A stretch of 33,015 nucleotides of DNA from assembly GCA_028684935.1 (NCBI GenBank), contig JAQUEX010000014.1, positions 1-33,015 on the forward strand, in the 5' to 3' direction. Below are positions 15,781 to 24,681 of this stretch, piece by piece. This DNA comes from Kiritimatiellia bacterium (GTDB taxonomy: Bacteria; Verrucomicrobiota; Kiritimatiellia; RFP12; UBA1067). A program made the position numbers and the translations under genes. Within the stretch, counting starts at the first letter, position 1, and every line of letters begins with the position of its first letter. The notes beneath the pieces were generated by a model that ran no database searches, was not told where the DNA came from, and saw only the letters and a program-made list of their open reading frames with translations.

Positions 15781-16309
15781 GGCGCCGCCGCCACAACAGC
15801 CAGAGCGCAATGCTCTTGCCGTCAATCAGGCCGCCGTCATCCAAAGCCGCCTCGATCTCACCGGCCGTCATCACCACAGGCTCCAGATTCTCGTCAAAAT
15901 CCGGCCGCTGCGCGCTCGGCTCCTGCGACAGCCGCGCATAGTAAAGGTGCAGACGCTCCTCCGAATAACCGGGGCACGGCACGATGACCCCCAGCTTTTC
16001 GAGAGCCGTCACCGTGTACCCGCTCTCCTCCTCCATTTCGCGCCGCGCCGCCGCCTCCGGCACCTCGCCCTCCTCCAGGCAGCCCGCCACCATTTCCAGC
16101 AGCGCCAGTTCCACGGCCTTGCGGTATTGCCGGACCAACACGAAACGTCCGTCCGGCCGTTCCCCGAGAATCACGGCCGCGCCGCGGTGACGCACGATCT
16201 CGCGCACCGACCGGCGTCCGTTCGGCAGTTCGATCGACGCGACGTCGATCGTCAGCGCACGCCCCTCAAAGGCCCGTTTCACCGCCAGCGTCTTTTCTGT
16301 CAGATTCAT
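15761..16309 (-). CDS. Nudix hydrolase, ADP-ribose pyrophosphatase-like
   Basis: ATG at 16309 is chosen because family similarity starts there (MNLTEKTLAVKRAFEGRALTIDV) and GGGAGGAG lies 12 bases upstream, inside the end of the helicase gene. The 182-residue protein has a complete Nudix box at residues 76-98 (G76, E82, R90-E91, E94-E95, G97), which binds the catalytic metals. An N-terminal strand and the motif IVRHRGAAVILGE precede it, as in the ADP-ribose diphosphatase branch. The substrate is inferred to be ADP-ribose or another nucleoside diphosphate derivative. It starts 7 bp after the addA-like gene and is probably expressed with it. The C-terminus ends in an Arg-rich, low-complexity tail running into the pyrimidine tract, perhaps an extension by repeat. 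Confidence 0.88.
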   Translation of the reverse strand: MNLTEKTLAVKRAFEGRALTIDVASIELPNGRRSVREIVRHRGAAVILGERPDGRFVLVRQYRKAVELALLEMVAGCLEEGEVPEAAARREMEEESGYTVTALEKLGVIVPCPGYSEERLHLYYARLSQEPSAQRPDFDENLEPVVMTAGEIEAALDDGGLIDGKSIALWLLWRRRRGCGRG

Positions 16310-16316
16310 GCGCGTA

Positions 16317-19300
16317 TCATACTCCTCCCCTCCCGACCCCGCCATGCAAAACCCCCGGCCCGGCACAGGCTGAAAATGCGTACAGGCGTCCCAAGCGTGT
16401 GAACAACAGGGTGGCGGTGACATGTTCAGGCGACAAGCCGAGCAATTGCGCGGCTGCGCGCGCGTAGTCGAGCATCTGGCCGGCATATCCTCGGGCTGCC
16501 TCCTGCACCTGCGGGTCGGTGGCGATGCGGTTGCTCTTAAAATCGGTGATCGTCGCGCGCACGGGGTGCCCCGCCGCATCCCACACGACCACGAGACGGT
16601 CAAAACGACCGCTCATGAGTTGCTTTTGACCGCCGGTTTTCACGAGCAGGTTGAACGGCACCTCGCGCCAAACGTCCACCGCCCCTGCACCGGCGAGGGC
16701 CGGCCTGGAAAGCGCGTTTTGAACCTCGCCCTTTTTCAGGCACGCTCTGAACTGTCGCTCCACGTCGGCCAGCAAGGTTGCGGATTCAGCCGACTCTTGC
16801 CGCCATTCAGCGATGAGGCGCTCCATGTCGGTGTCTTCAAACCACTCGATCTTCTGGAAAAGGCGGTGGATGGCGGAGCCGAAGGCACGCACGTCGCCGG
16901 CCTCGGCATTGAACAGCCACTGGGCTGGAAACGGTTGGCCGTCGACGTGCTCTTTCGAAGGTTCTCTCGTTGTGATTTCAGCCGTGAACCCGATGCGGAA
17001 CGGCGCGGCAGGGTTCTCCTGCGCGTTGGCCGCCGGAGCCTGATGCCGCCAGAACCAATCGGGGTCGCCGCGGGCATAGAGCTGTGTGAACCCGCCAGGC
17101 CCCACGCCCGGGGCGGTGTCAGGCCGCAGACGCTCGCGCAGCAAATCCGCCTCGCTGACAGACTTCGGATCTTTCGCCTTCTTTGGAACAATCAGGGCCA
17201 TCGCCCGCTGGGCGCGGGTCATAGCCACATACAGTACGCAGAGCTGGGCGAAGTTCGCGTCGGCGCGCGCCGCGTCGCAGGCCTGCAGCGGTGGGCCGTC
17301 CGCCGCCTCCAGCGCTTGCTGGCAAGGAGGATTGAGCACCCAGTTGCGGCCCGCCAGCAGCCTCGGGATCTTCGGTTTTTCAAAACTGGCCGGCCGGGTC
17401 GCAAAAGGAATGACAACCAGATCGAAACCCAATCCCTTGGCCTGATGGACGGTCATCACGCGCACCGAGCCCGCGGCGGCGTTCGCGCGGGTCTGGTAAG
17501 CGTTGACATGATCCGCGAAACGGTCGGGATCGCAGACGCCCAGCGCATCGAAACTTTCGGCACCCGCCAAGAACTCGCTCAGGCGCCTCTGACTGAAAGG
17601 GTCCAAGCGCCCCAGTTTCCCGCCCCACTCGCGCAGCGTGGCGGCGAAGCCGTGCGCCTGAAAAGCTTGCAGCAAGAGCGCCGGCAGAGCGCCGTATCCG
17701 ATTTCCGAGCAGGTGCCTCCCAGCGGGCTCATCTGAAGATGGCGCAGGGCAACCGTGTCGCCGGGGTGCGCGGCGTATTGGACCAGCGCCAGGAGCAGGG
17801 TCACGACCGGATTGTCGGTGATGCCGCCTTTGCCCTCGTGCACGCACGGGACGTCCGGCAGCAGGCGCCGGAGCGCGTCCACGCACGCGCGCCCGGCCTG
17901 ATTGCTGCGCACCAGCACGGCCGCGGTCAGCCCGCGCTGAATGGGCTCAACCTGTTTCAGGATGGCCGCGACGGCCTCAAACTGCGCCGGATACTCGGTT
18001 CCATCTTCTCCGTTGTCGTCTGCTTCGGCGGACTCCTCCGCGCCCGTTTTTTTCGGATCGTATTCGAGCAGCGACACGAAGCCCGTCCCCTCATGTGTCC
18101 TCGCGCTTTCGTGACGCGTCCAGGCGCGGGCAAAGGCTTCGACCGCTTCAGGACGCAGCCCCGCCTGCCCGCCCAGGGACGGCGTCCAAGATTCGAGGTG
18201 ATCGAAGGTCTGGTTGACGGCGTCAATGATGGCCGGCAGCGAGCGGTGGCACGTTTGAATGGACTCGCTGACGATGGCGCGCGCGCCGCAGCTCTGATAT
18301 TTTTCCCGGATGTTGTTAAACAGTCGATAATTGCCGCCGCGCCACCCGTAGATCGACTGCTTGATGTCGCCCACAAAGAAAAAAGAGCGCGCGTCGTCCT
18401 GAATGACTTCGTCCACGAGGTTCGCGAGCGTTTCCCATTGCGTGTCGCTCGTGTCTTGGAACTCATCCATCAGCCAGTGGTCCAGCCTGCCGTCCAGGCG
18501 GTAGTCGATGTAGAGCCGGTTCTCCGCGTCAGGCACGCGGCTGGGCGACGGGCCGCCTGATCCGAGAAGACGCGAGAGGTCTTCGAATGTGAAATGTCCG
18601 TCGTGCGTTTGCGCGGCGGCATAGTGCTCATCGTAACGGCCAAGTACGGTGCGCAGACCTTGGGTCTGTGTCAGCGCGCGCCCGATTTCCACGTTGATCG
18701 CATGGCGCAACGCAACCCGCACGCCGTTCCATAAAGTTTGGGGAAGAACATACTCCTGCCTGTAGTAGCTGAGCGTGGGCGGCCGGTGGTTCTTGACGTT
18801 CTCAAGGATTAACCGCGAGGCTTTGTCGTTCCGTTGCGGCCACGGCTTGTCGATCGCGTGAGACAGGAGCGCGATCGTGAAAGTTGAAAGGCTCTCACCG
18901 AGTTGGCCCGGCCGTCCTGTCTCGCCGAACACCGTGCGCAGGCTCTCGGCCACCGTGTCGGGCGGCGGCGCATCGTCGGGGTCGGGCTCCCACCAACGGT
19001 CGGCCCGCGGCCAGATGCGGTCCGGGTCGCCCCAGTGCCACGTCTGAGCGCCGTGCGTCCGGTAAAAGACGTGGTAGTCCTTGACCAGTTGATCCAGGAC
19101 CGACAACAGTTTCTTGGTCTCGCGCCCGTGCTGGGACATGCGGAAATCGCTGAGGAACGCCTCCTGCCGGCTCTCCTCGCGCGAGGATCGCGGATCGAAG
19201 AGACGGGTCAGAATCGACAGGCGAGCGGCCGCGGCTTCACCGCCGTCATTATCCATGGGCTGTGTCTCGGGCGGCACCCCCAGTTCCAACGGGAACGCGC

Positions 19301-19652
19301 GCACGACGCCGAGAATGAAGCTGTCGAGCGTGCCGATCCGCAGGCGGTGGCCGTGGTCGAGCAGGCCTCGCAGCAGGCGCAGATAGTCATCCTCCCGGGA
19401 CGGCGCGGCCAGCCCTTCCTTTGCAATCATTGCCGCGGTTTGGGCGCGCTTGACATCCTCGGTCACGGCCGCGCAAAGATGCTCGACGATCTTGTCAAAG
19501 ATCTCGCCCGCCGCTTTGCGGGAGAAGGTGAGTGCGCAGATGCGGTCCGGGGCCACGCCGGCGGCCATCAGGCCGATGTAGCGGTGGGCCAGGCGGAAGG
19601 TTTTGCCGGTTCCGGCCGAAGCGGAGATGGAGCGGTTTTGAACGGGGTTCAT
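16317..19652 (-). CDS. addA: AddA-type UvrD-family helicase/nuclease
   Basis: The ATG at 19652 overlaps the addB-like stop by ATGA. The 1111-residue protein has the SF1 helicase motifs in order. Walker A is SASAGTGKT (10-18), motif II is MDEFQDTS (about 394) and motif III is VGDIKQSIYGWRGG (about 424). Motif V is TVHQAKGL (about 731) and motif VI is VAMTRAQR (about 808). The C-terminus carries a RecB-like PD-(D/E)XK nuclease, with His in FGSAIHRLF (about 924), Asp in GRFDRLV (about 1013) and DFKS (about 1034). It should unwind and resect double-strand ends together with the partner encoded upstream, producing 3' tails for RecA. Confidence 0.9.
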   Translation of the reverse strand: MNPVQNRSISASAGTGKTFRLAHRYIGLMAAGVAPDRICALTFSRKAAGEIFDKIVEHLCAAVTEDVKRAQTAAMIAKEGLAAPSREDDYLRLLRGLLDHGHRLRIGTLDSFILGVVRAFPLELGVPPETQPMDNDGGEAAAARLSILTRLFDPRSSREESRQEAFLSDFRMSQHGRETKKLLSVLDQLVKDYHVFYRTHGAQTWHWGDPDRIWPRADRWWEPDPDDAPPPDTVAESLRTVFGETGRPGQLGESLSTFTIALLSHAIDKPWPQRNDKASRLILENVKNHRPPTLSYYRQEYVLPQTLWNGVRVALRHAINVEIGRALTQTQGLRTVLGRYDEHYAAAQTHDGHFTFEDLSRLLGSGGPSPSRVPDAENRLYIDYRLDGRLDHWLMDEFQDTSDTQWETLANLVDEVIQDDARSFFFVGDIKQSIYGWRGGNYRLFNNIREKYQSCGARAIVSESIQTCHRSLPAIIDAVNQTFDHLESWTPSLGGQAGLRPEAVEAFARAWTRHESARTHEGTGFVSLLEYDPKKTGAEESAEADDNGEDGTEYPAQFEAVAAILKQVEPIQRGLTAAVLVRSNQAGRACVDALRRLLPDVPCVHEGKGGITDNPVVTLLLALVQYAAHPGDTVALRHLQMSPLGGTCSEIGYGALPALLLQAFQAHGFAATLREWGGKLGRLDPFSQRRLSEFLAGAESFDALGVCDPDRFADHVNAYQTRANAAAGSVRVMTVHQAKGLGFDLVVIPFATRPASFEKPKIPRLLAGRNWVLNPPCQQALEAADGPPLQACDAARADANFAQLCVLYVAMTRAQRAMALIVPKKAKDPKSVSEADLLRERLRPDTAPGVGPGGFTQLYARGDPDWFWRHQAPAANAQENPAAPFRIGFTAEITTREPSKEHVDGQPFPAQWLFNAEAGDVRAFGSAIHRLFQKIEWFEDTDMERLIAEWRQESAESATLLADVERQFRACLKKGEVQNALSRPALAGAGAVDVWREVPFNLLVKTGGQKQLMSGRFDRLVVVWDAAGHPVRATITDFKSNRIATDPQVQEAARGYAGQMLDYARAAAQLLGLSPEHVTATLLFTRLGRLYAFSACAGPGVLHGGVGRGGV

Positions 19653-22501
19653 GGATCGGCCCTCCAGGGGTTTGGGGGCGGCTCGATGGTTTTCGCGGCG
19701 TCGCCGAGCAGCACGCCTCTGAAATCGCCCTCAAACCGGGGACGTCCCGCCTGCCGGAACTCGCCTGCCTTGATGTTTTCGACGACGGCGCGGGCGCAGG
19801 CCATGGCGGAGGCCTGTAGCGCGTCGGTGTAACCGTCCCACAGGTTGAACGCGATGTCGCCCAATGCGCTCGGCAGATTGATGTAGCCGAGCCGGACTTC
19901 GCTCTCGCACGCCGCCTTCACAAACTCGCGGTACAGCGGCAATTGCAGGTCGGCCCAGCGTTTATCGTTCTTGCCGTTTGCGACAAGCTCCTTGGGAACC
20001 CGGGCCGCCTCTAAAAACTCGTTGTCTCCGAAGGGCGGGCCCATGTGCGCCTCCGCCGGCATTTTCGCCTTGTCCGTGGTCTTATAGTCGAGTACGCAGT
20101 AAACCGCTCGCCCGTCTTCAATCCTTCTGTCAATGCGGTCGATCCGGCCGCGGACGGTGACGCCGTCGATCACGATGCGCCGGCCCTTCTTGTCTTCGTG
20201 CTCGACGATCTCCCAGCCTTGGGCGTGCCACGCGACTTGCTTCTGGGCGAACGCCTTGAGCCGCTGCGCGGCACTGTGGACGGCCAGTTCGACACCAAGC
20301 CAAGGCCGTGCGCCATAGCGCGCGCGTGCCAGTTCCCGCAACCTCCCGTCCATCCAGCGCCCCAGCCGGTCCGCATCGGCGCACGCCCACAGGTCGCGGT
20401 CGGCGGCCATCTGCTCGAGTACGGCGTGGACCAAGATGCCGAAGGCCAGGGCGTCCGGCTCGCGCTCACGGTCGCTCTGCGCCTCCATGTCGAGCACGTG
20501 CTTCAAATAGAACTGCAGCGGACTTTCCAGGTAGTCGCGGAACAGCGTCGGGCTCAACGCCCGCCTCCGCTTTTGGTTGAGGCAGTCGGACGGCACAAGC
20601 CCCGGGTCGAGTTTGAAACCGACCGTGAAAGCCGATGCGGTGCCCGGCGGCGGCGTCTCCCGGAAAAGCTTTTTCGCGCGCGCCACCAGTTCGGTGTCGG
20701 GACACCGGAAGAGCAGGCGCGAGGGACGCAGCGGATCGCCGGCGGTGGAGGTCTTGCCGACGATCAGGATGACACGCCCCCCGCTGCGGCGCTGCGCGAG
20801 CAGTGCCGCCAGCACGTACGCGTCGCGCGCCACGCGCAGGCGGTCGTCGCGCAGTCCGAGACGGGTCCGCAGCGAGTCCGGCAGAAAGAGGTCGCCCACG
20901 TGGCCGTCGGGCACGAAGCCTTCGTTCATGCCGGCCACAAAGAGCAACGGTGCCGGGTTCCACGCCAGTTCCAGCCACCCTTCGAGGTCGAGAGGTTCGC
21001 CCTGACGCTCAGGCTTGACGCTGCTCTCGCGCAGACGGGCGAGCAGGATGTCGGCGCCATCCCTTCCCTCCTGTCCGTCAGGTCCGGCTGCCTCCAATTC
21101 GCGCAGACAGTCGTCAAAGACGGTGACGGCCTGCTGAAAGGCCGCGTCGGCCCGGCTCGCAGAGTCGAGCAGGCGCTTCTTGTAAATCTGTTGCAACACC
21201 TCGCGCAGTGCTGCGGCAAGATCGTCCTGCAACAGCCGTGTGCGCCACGCCCGCACCTGCGCCACAGCGGCCAGCGGCACTGCGGGCGGTCTGTGGTCAG
21301 GGTCTGCGGCTTCCCGATCGCGAAGGTCATCCAGCGTGACCGGCAGATACTCAGCCTGAAACGCGTCAAGTTCACGCAATGCGTCGGCGCCGTTGCCGAT
21401 CGCGCTCAGGACGTCCGGGTGGCGCAAGAGAGCGGCGACCTCGGCATAGCCGTCGGAATCGCGCAGGGCGAGCAGCGCGTGGACAAGCCGGGCAAGCGGG
21501 GTTTGCGAGAAGGGCTGGTTCTGGGGATCGAAAGCGGGCAACCCGAGGTCCGCCAGCGCGCGCTGCAGCGGCGCGACGGTTTCGCGGTCGGGGACGCCGA
21601 TGGCGAGTTGCGGCCGTGACGCGGCCGGGCGGGGCTGCGTCTTCAGAGCCTCTGCGACCGACCGGGCGATGCGCTCGGCCTGGTCGGCGGGCGTGGCTTC
21701 CAGCCACAGATCCTCGTCGTTCAACGCGATGTGCCGGTTGGCCCATGCGTCCGGCACGGGACGGCCCCATCTGTCGAACGCCGCAGCCTCGCGCGCGGGA
21801 GCGGCCACAAGGATGTCCACCGCGGCCCCGGCCTCCGCCCAACGCGCCAGCAGCTTTTCGAGCAGTCGGGGAGGATCCGGCACGGCGGCCACGACGATGT
21901 GCGCGACTTCCGCCGGCCGCGCGCCGTCACGCACATGGTCGAGCTTCGCGGCGACTGCGTCTTGCAGGCCCCGAACCGCCAACTGGCGCAGATAACGGCC
22001 TTCGAGCGTCTTCATGTCCGTCCAGCGGTCGGCCTCCTCCAGCGCGTCACCCCGGTCCGCAACGTCCGCCAGCGCGAGGTCGCCGTCCGCCAGTTCCTGC
22101 CGCAGGCGCTGAAGGTGGCGGGCGATCTGCAGCGCCCACGCGGTCGTGGCCGGCCGCTTGTCTCCGGCTCCGAGAAAGGCGCGGAATTCGTCCGCCCCGG
22201 CCGCTTTGAGGACGGCCGTCCAAGCGAGCAGACTCTGAAAGCCCGACGCCACGCCGGCCCGTTGCGGCGGCGCCAGCAGGACCGGCGGCGTGACGATTTC
22301 AGGCCCGATACAGGCGACTCCCCGCGCGTCCGCGGCCAGCGGCAGCGCGGCGCGCAGCCGCCAGCTCGACTGGCGGGTGGGCACGATAACAACGGTGTGC
22401 CGCAAATCCAGCAGGCCGCCGCCTGTCTGCGCCAACAAAAAAGCAGGTACGGTTTCGCAAAGCGGCCGGTCCCATCCGATAAATGTCCGCGTTAAAGGCA
22501 T
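19649..22501 (-). CDS. addB: AddB-type nuclease subunit (PD-(D/E)XK)
   Basis: The ATG at 22501 follows AGGA with seven bases between them. The 950-residue protein has an inactive helicase-like body: it opens with DLRHTVVIVPTRQSSWRLR and no Walker A lysine is seen. GMNEGFVPDG at about 525-535 matches a family block. The C-terminal RecB-type nuclease starts at LSPTLFRDYLESPLQFYLKH, with His in FGILVHAVLE (about 687), Asp in GRIDRIDR (about 782), DYKTT (about 801) and Gln in LQLPLYREF (about 849). The four-Cys Fe-S cluster of Firmicute AddB is not evident. It overlaps the addA-like gene by four bases, indicating translational coupling. The pair forms a dual-nuclease end-processing complex. Confidence 0.87.
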   Translation of the reverse strand: MPLTRTFIGWDRPLCETVPAFLLAQTGGGLLDLRHTVVIVPTRQSSWRLRAALPLAADARGVACIGPEIVTPPVLLAPPQRAGVASGFQSLLAWTAVLKAAGADEFRAFLGAGDKRPATTAWALQIARHLQRLRQELADGDLALADVADRGDALEEADRWTDMKTLEGRYLRQLAVRGLQDAVAAKLDHVRDGARPAEVAHIVVAAVPDPPRLLEKLLARWAEAGAAVDILVAAPAREAAAFDRWGRPVPDAWANRHIALNDEDLWLEATPADQAERIARSVAEALKTQPRPAASRPQLAIGVPDRETVAPLQRALADLGLPAFDPQNQPFSQTPLARLVHALLALRDSDGYAEVAALLRHPDVLSAIGNGADALRELDAFQAEYLPVTLDDLRDREAADPDHRPPAVPLAAVAQVRAWRTRLLQDDLAAALREVLQQIYKKRLLDSASRADAAFQQAVTVFDDCLRELEAAGPDGQEGRDGADILLARLRESSVKPERQGEPLDLEGWLELAWNPAPLLFVAGMNEGFVPDGHVGDLFLPDSLRTRLGLRDDRLRVARDAYVLAALLAQRRSGGRVILIVGKTSTAGDPLRPSRLLFRCPDTELVARAKKLFRETPPPGTASAFTVGFKLDPGLVPSDCLNQKRRRALSPTLFRDYLESPLQFYLKHVLDMEAQSDREREPDALAFGILVHAVLEQMAADRDLWACADADRLGRWMDGRLRELARARYGARPWLGVELAVHSAAQRLKAFAQKQVAWHAQGWEIVEHEDKKGRRIVIDGVTVRGRIDRIDRRIEDGRAVYCVLDYKTTDKAKMPAEAHMGPPFGDNEFLEAARVPKELVANGKNDKRWADLQLPLYREFVKAACESEVRLGYINLPSALGDIAFNLWDGYTDALQASAMACARAVVENIKAGEFRQAGRPRFEGDFRGVLLGDAAKTIEPPPNPWRADP

Positions 22502-22587
22502 GATGCTGTCCTTTCATGGCCGTCATCAGCGCGGTGTTGAGCACCTGACCAGAGTAGCGGCAGACCAGCTCGATCTTCGTGTCGTGC

Positions 22588-22616
22588 ATTTTTGCTCAAT
22601 ACAGCGAGAGTGTCAA
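22588..22616 (-). promoter_or_regulatory. Candidate promoter of the addB-addA-Nudix unit
   Basis: On the minus strand TTGACA (22616-22611) is followed after 17 bases by AAAAAT (22593-22588). It lies about 90 bp before the addB start and is divergent from the promoter at 22654. Confidence 0.35.
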
Positions 22617-22653
22617 GCGACAGACTTCTTTGAAGCCAGCCTTCGCAGGGGGG

Positions 22654-22682
22654 TTGACAGACTGGAGCTCATCGATTATAGT
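22654..22682 (+). promoter_or_regulatory. Strong sigma70-type promoter of the Cys-rich protein
   Basis: TTGACA (22654-22659) and TATAGT (22677-22682) are separated by 17 bases, close to the ideal. The ATG is 65 bp downstream, after GGGAGGTGA (22736-22744). Confidence 0.75.
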
Positions 22683-22747
22683 CAATCTCAACTTGAGCGC
22701 TTTAGTTTGAAGGACCGATAAGGCGCGACAACACAGGGAGGTGACAC

Positions 22748-22990
22748 ATGAAACGTTTCATGACAATGATGGCTCTGGCGGCGGCAATGGTGGCTTCGGT
22801 GGCGGTGGCGCAATGTCCCGCGACCTGTCCCAAAGAGAAGAAGGCCGCCTGCAAGTGCGAGTCGTGCGGGTGTACCGCAAAGGTCAAAAAAGCCGATTGC
22901 AAGTGCGACAAGTGCGCATGCGCCAAGCCGGCGCAGTGTCCGAAGGCCAAAGAAGGCGCTGCCAAGAAGGGCTGCTGCCCGAAGACCTGA
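22748..22990 (+). CDS. Exported cysteine-rich mini-protein, metallothionein-like
   Basis: The ATG at 22748 follows a consensus-like ribosome binding site (GGGAGGTGA). The 80-residue product has a Sec signal (MKRFMTMMALAAAMVASVAVA). The mature part has about 59 residues with 13 cysteines and 16 lysines. Two copies of the pattern CxCxxCxC appear, CKCESCGC and CKCDKCAC. Cys spacing of this density is typical of metallothionein-like metal binding, but metallothioneins are normally cytoplasmic and no known family was recognised. Periplasmic copper or zinc storage, or a disulfide-rich envelope protein, are the main possibilities. It has its own strong promoter and a strong terminator, so it is a monocistronic, probably highly expressed gene. 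Confidence 0.8.
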   Translation: MKRFMTMMALAAAMVASVAVAQCPATCPKEKKAACKCESCGCTAKVKKADCKCDKCACAKPAQCPKAKEGAAKKGCCPKT

Positions 22991-23015
22991 GTCGACCCCG
23001 ACCAACCGCAGAAAC

Positions 23016-23049
23016 CACGTGGGGCATGTCGTGCCCCACGTGTTTTTTT
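23016..23049 (+). terminator. Rho-independent terminator of the Cys-rich gene
   Basis: A perfect 11-bp stem (CACGTGGGGCA / TGCCCCACGTG) with a 5-nt loop is followed by a T run (23043-23049), 26 bp after the stop. Confidence 0.92.
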
Positions 23050-23145
23050 GTGCCTTGCCACGTTCATGCCCGATTCCCCCTTGACTTGCCCCGTCCCCTG
23101 CCGTATCACATGTACCGGCGATCCACCCGCATGATGCAAAGACGT

Positions 23146-24678
23146 ATGAAAATCACGATTGTCCACCAAGCGGTCGCCGCAGACGCGCCGGCCGATGAAC
23201 GCGATGTTCTGGACCAGGCCGCAGCCATCCGCGACGCGCTGCGCGCGCGCGGCCATGCGGTCACGTTGCTGCCCTGCACGACCGATCTCGGCAATATGCG
23301 GCGCAAGCTGGAGGTACTGGCACCTGACTGCGTCTTCAATCTGGTCGAGACGCTGGACGGATCGGGCCGGCTCATCCATCTGGCGCCGGCCGCCTGGGAG
23401 GTGGCGGGCATCCCCTTCACCGGCAGCTCCGCCGAGGCGCTCACGCTCACCACGCACAAGCTGCTGGCGAAAGAGCGTATGCGGGCCGCCGGACTGCCGG
23501 TGCCGGAGTGGGTCGGCGGGGGAACGCTGAACGCTCAACGTTCAACGCTCGATGCGCAAGACGCAATGAACGGCGATTGGATCGTGAAGTCGGTGTGGGA
23601 GCATGCGTCGGTCGGGCTGGGTGACGACAGCGTGCTGCGCGGGGTGACCGCAGCCGAGGCGGCCGCGCGATTGCCGGAGGGCTTTTTCGCCGAACGGTAT
23701 ATCGAGGGGCGCGAGTTCAATGTCGGATTGCTGACCGGTGCGGATGGACCGGAAACGTTGCCGCCGGCCGAGATCGTGTTCGAGGCGTATCCGGACGGCA
23801 AACCGCGGATTGTGGGCTATCCGGCCAAATGGGACACGGATTCTTTCGAATACGCGCACACCGTGCGCCGCTTTGTCGATCCTGCGGCCGACGGTCCGCT
23901 GCTGACAGAGCTGACGCGGCTCTCGCGGCGCTGCTGGGAGGCGTTCGGCCTCGGCGGCTGCGCGCGCGTCGATTTCCGCGTGGACGCGGAGGGCAGGCCG
24001 TGGGTTCTCGAAGTCAATGCCAACCCCTGCCTGGCGCCCGACAGCGGCTTTGCCGCGATGCTGGCGCAGGCCGGCATCGATTACGGCGCAGCGATGGAAC
24101 GGATCGTCTCAGAGGCCGGAGGTCAGAGGTCAGAGGCCGGAGGTCAGAGAAAGAACGCTCAACGTTCAACGCTCAACGCGCAACGCTCAACGCCGCCGTC
24201 GCCGGTGACCATCAGGACGTCGCTCGTGCCGGAGGATGTGGCGGCCGTGCGCGAGGTGACGGCATCGACCGGATATTTTCACGAGCATGAGATTCCGGTG
24301 GCGGTCGAACTGGCGGAGGAGCGGCTGGCCAAAGGCGCGGCGTCAGGATATGAGTTTGTGTTCGCCGAGCAGGACGGACGCGTGGTCGGGTACACCTCGT
24401 TCGGGCCGATCCCCTGCACGCGGGGCAGCTTTGACTGGTACTGGCTGGCGGTGCGGCCCGAGTGTCAAGGGGCGGGTCTCGGCCGGCGCCTGCTGCAGGA
24501 GGTGGAGGCGCGCGCCCGCGCGATGGGCGGAGCCCGGCTCTACTGCGAGACTTCCGGCCGGCCGCAATACGCTTCGACCCGCTCGTTTTACGAGCGCATG
24601 GGGTTCACGCTCTGCGAGGTGCTGGCGGATTATTACGAGCCGGGCGACGGGCGCGCGACTTATGTCAAAGCGCTGTAG
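23146..24678 (+). CDS. ATP-grasp (D-Ala-D-Ala ligase-like) / GNAT fusion with repeat linkers
   Basis: The ATG at 23146 is chosen because similarity starts at MKITIVHQAV; ATGs at 23131 and 23134 are alternatives and no clear ribosome binding site is seen. The 510-residue protein has an ATP-grasp ligase at 1-320. Its signatures are PFTGSSAEALTLTTHKLLAK (90-109), the ATP-binding Lys148 (WIVKSV), RVDFRV (274-279) and the metal-binding EVNANP (289-294). A GNAT acetyltransferase spans 355-510, with the acetyl-CoA loop QGAGLGRRLL near 440. Two stretches of short repeats interrupt the protein: LNAQRST (128-134) and tandem SEAGGQR/NAQRST units (322-349). It probably ligates and N-acetylates an amino acid or peptide; the substrate is unknown. 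Confidence 0.85.
   Translation: MKITIVHQAVAADAPADERDVLDQAAAIRDALRARGHAVTLLPCTTDLGNMRRKLEVLAPDCVFNLVETLDGSGRLIHLAPAAWEVAGIPFTGSSAEALTLTTHKLLAKERMRAAGLPVPEWVGGGTLNAQRSTLDAQDAMNGDWIVKSVWEHASVGLGDDSVLRGVTAAEAAARLPEGFFAERYIEGREFNVGLLTGADGPETLPPAEIVFEAYPDGKPRIVGYPAKWDTDSFEYAHTVRRFVDPAADGPLLTELTRLSRRCWEAFGLGGCARVDFRVDAEGRPWVLEVNANPCLAPDSGFAAMLAQAGIDYGAAMERIVSEAGGQRSEAGGQRKNAQRSTLNAQRSTPPSPVTIRTSLVPEDVAAVREVTASTGYFHEHEIPVAVELAEERLAKGAASGYEFVFAEQDGRVVGYTSFGPIPCTRGSFDWYWLAVRPECQGAGLGRRLLQEVEARARAMGGARLYCETSGRPQYASTRSFYERMGFTLCEVLADYYEPGDGRATYVKAL
23530..23550. repeat. 21-bp in-frame repeat inside the ATP-grasp gene, copy 1
   Basis: The 21 bases (AACGCTCAACGTTCAACGCT plus one C) are identical to 24154-24174 in the same gene and encode part of TLNAQRSTL. 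They resemble the decayed intergenic repeat near 15566. Confidence 0.8.
24109..24192. repeat. In-frame 21-bp-period tandem repeats between ATP-grasp and GNAT domains
   Basis: Two 20-bp copies of TCAGAGGCCGGAGGTCAGAG (24109-24128 and 24130-24149) are followed by AACGCTCAACGTTC-type units (24154-24192). Both have a 21-bp period, so they encode seven-residue repeats (SEAGGQR twice, then NAQRST units) that form the interdomain linker. Confidence 0.8.
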
Positions 24679-24681
24679 GCA

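Noticed and set aside
16422-18560. A 712-codon open frame on the plus strand
   Set aside because: It is antisense to the addA-like gene and has no recognisable motif.
22741-23145. N-terminal extension of the ATP-grasp/GNAT protein back to 22741
   Set aside because: It would read through the Cys-rich gene in another frame and across a strong terminator; ligase similarity begins at 23146.
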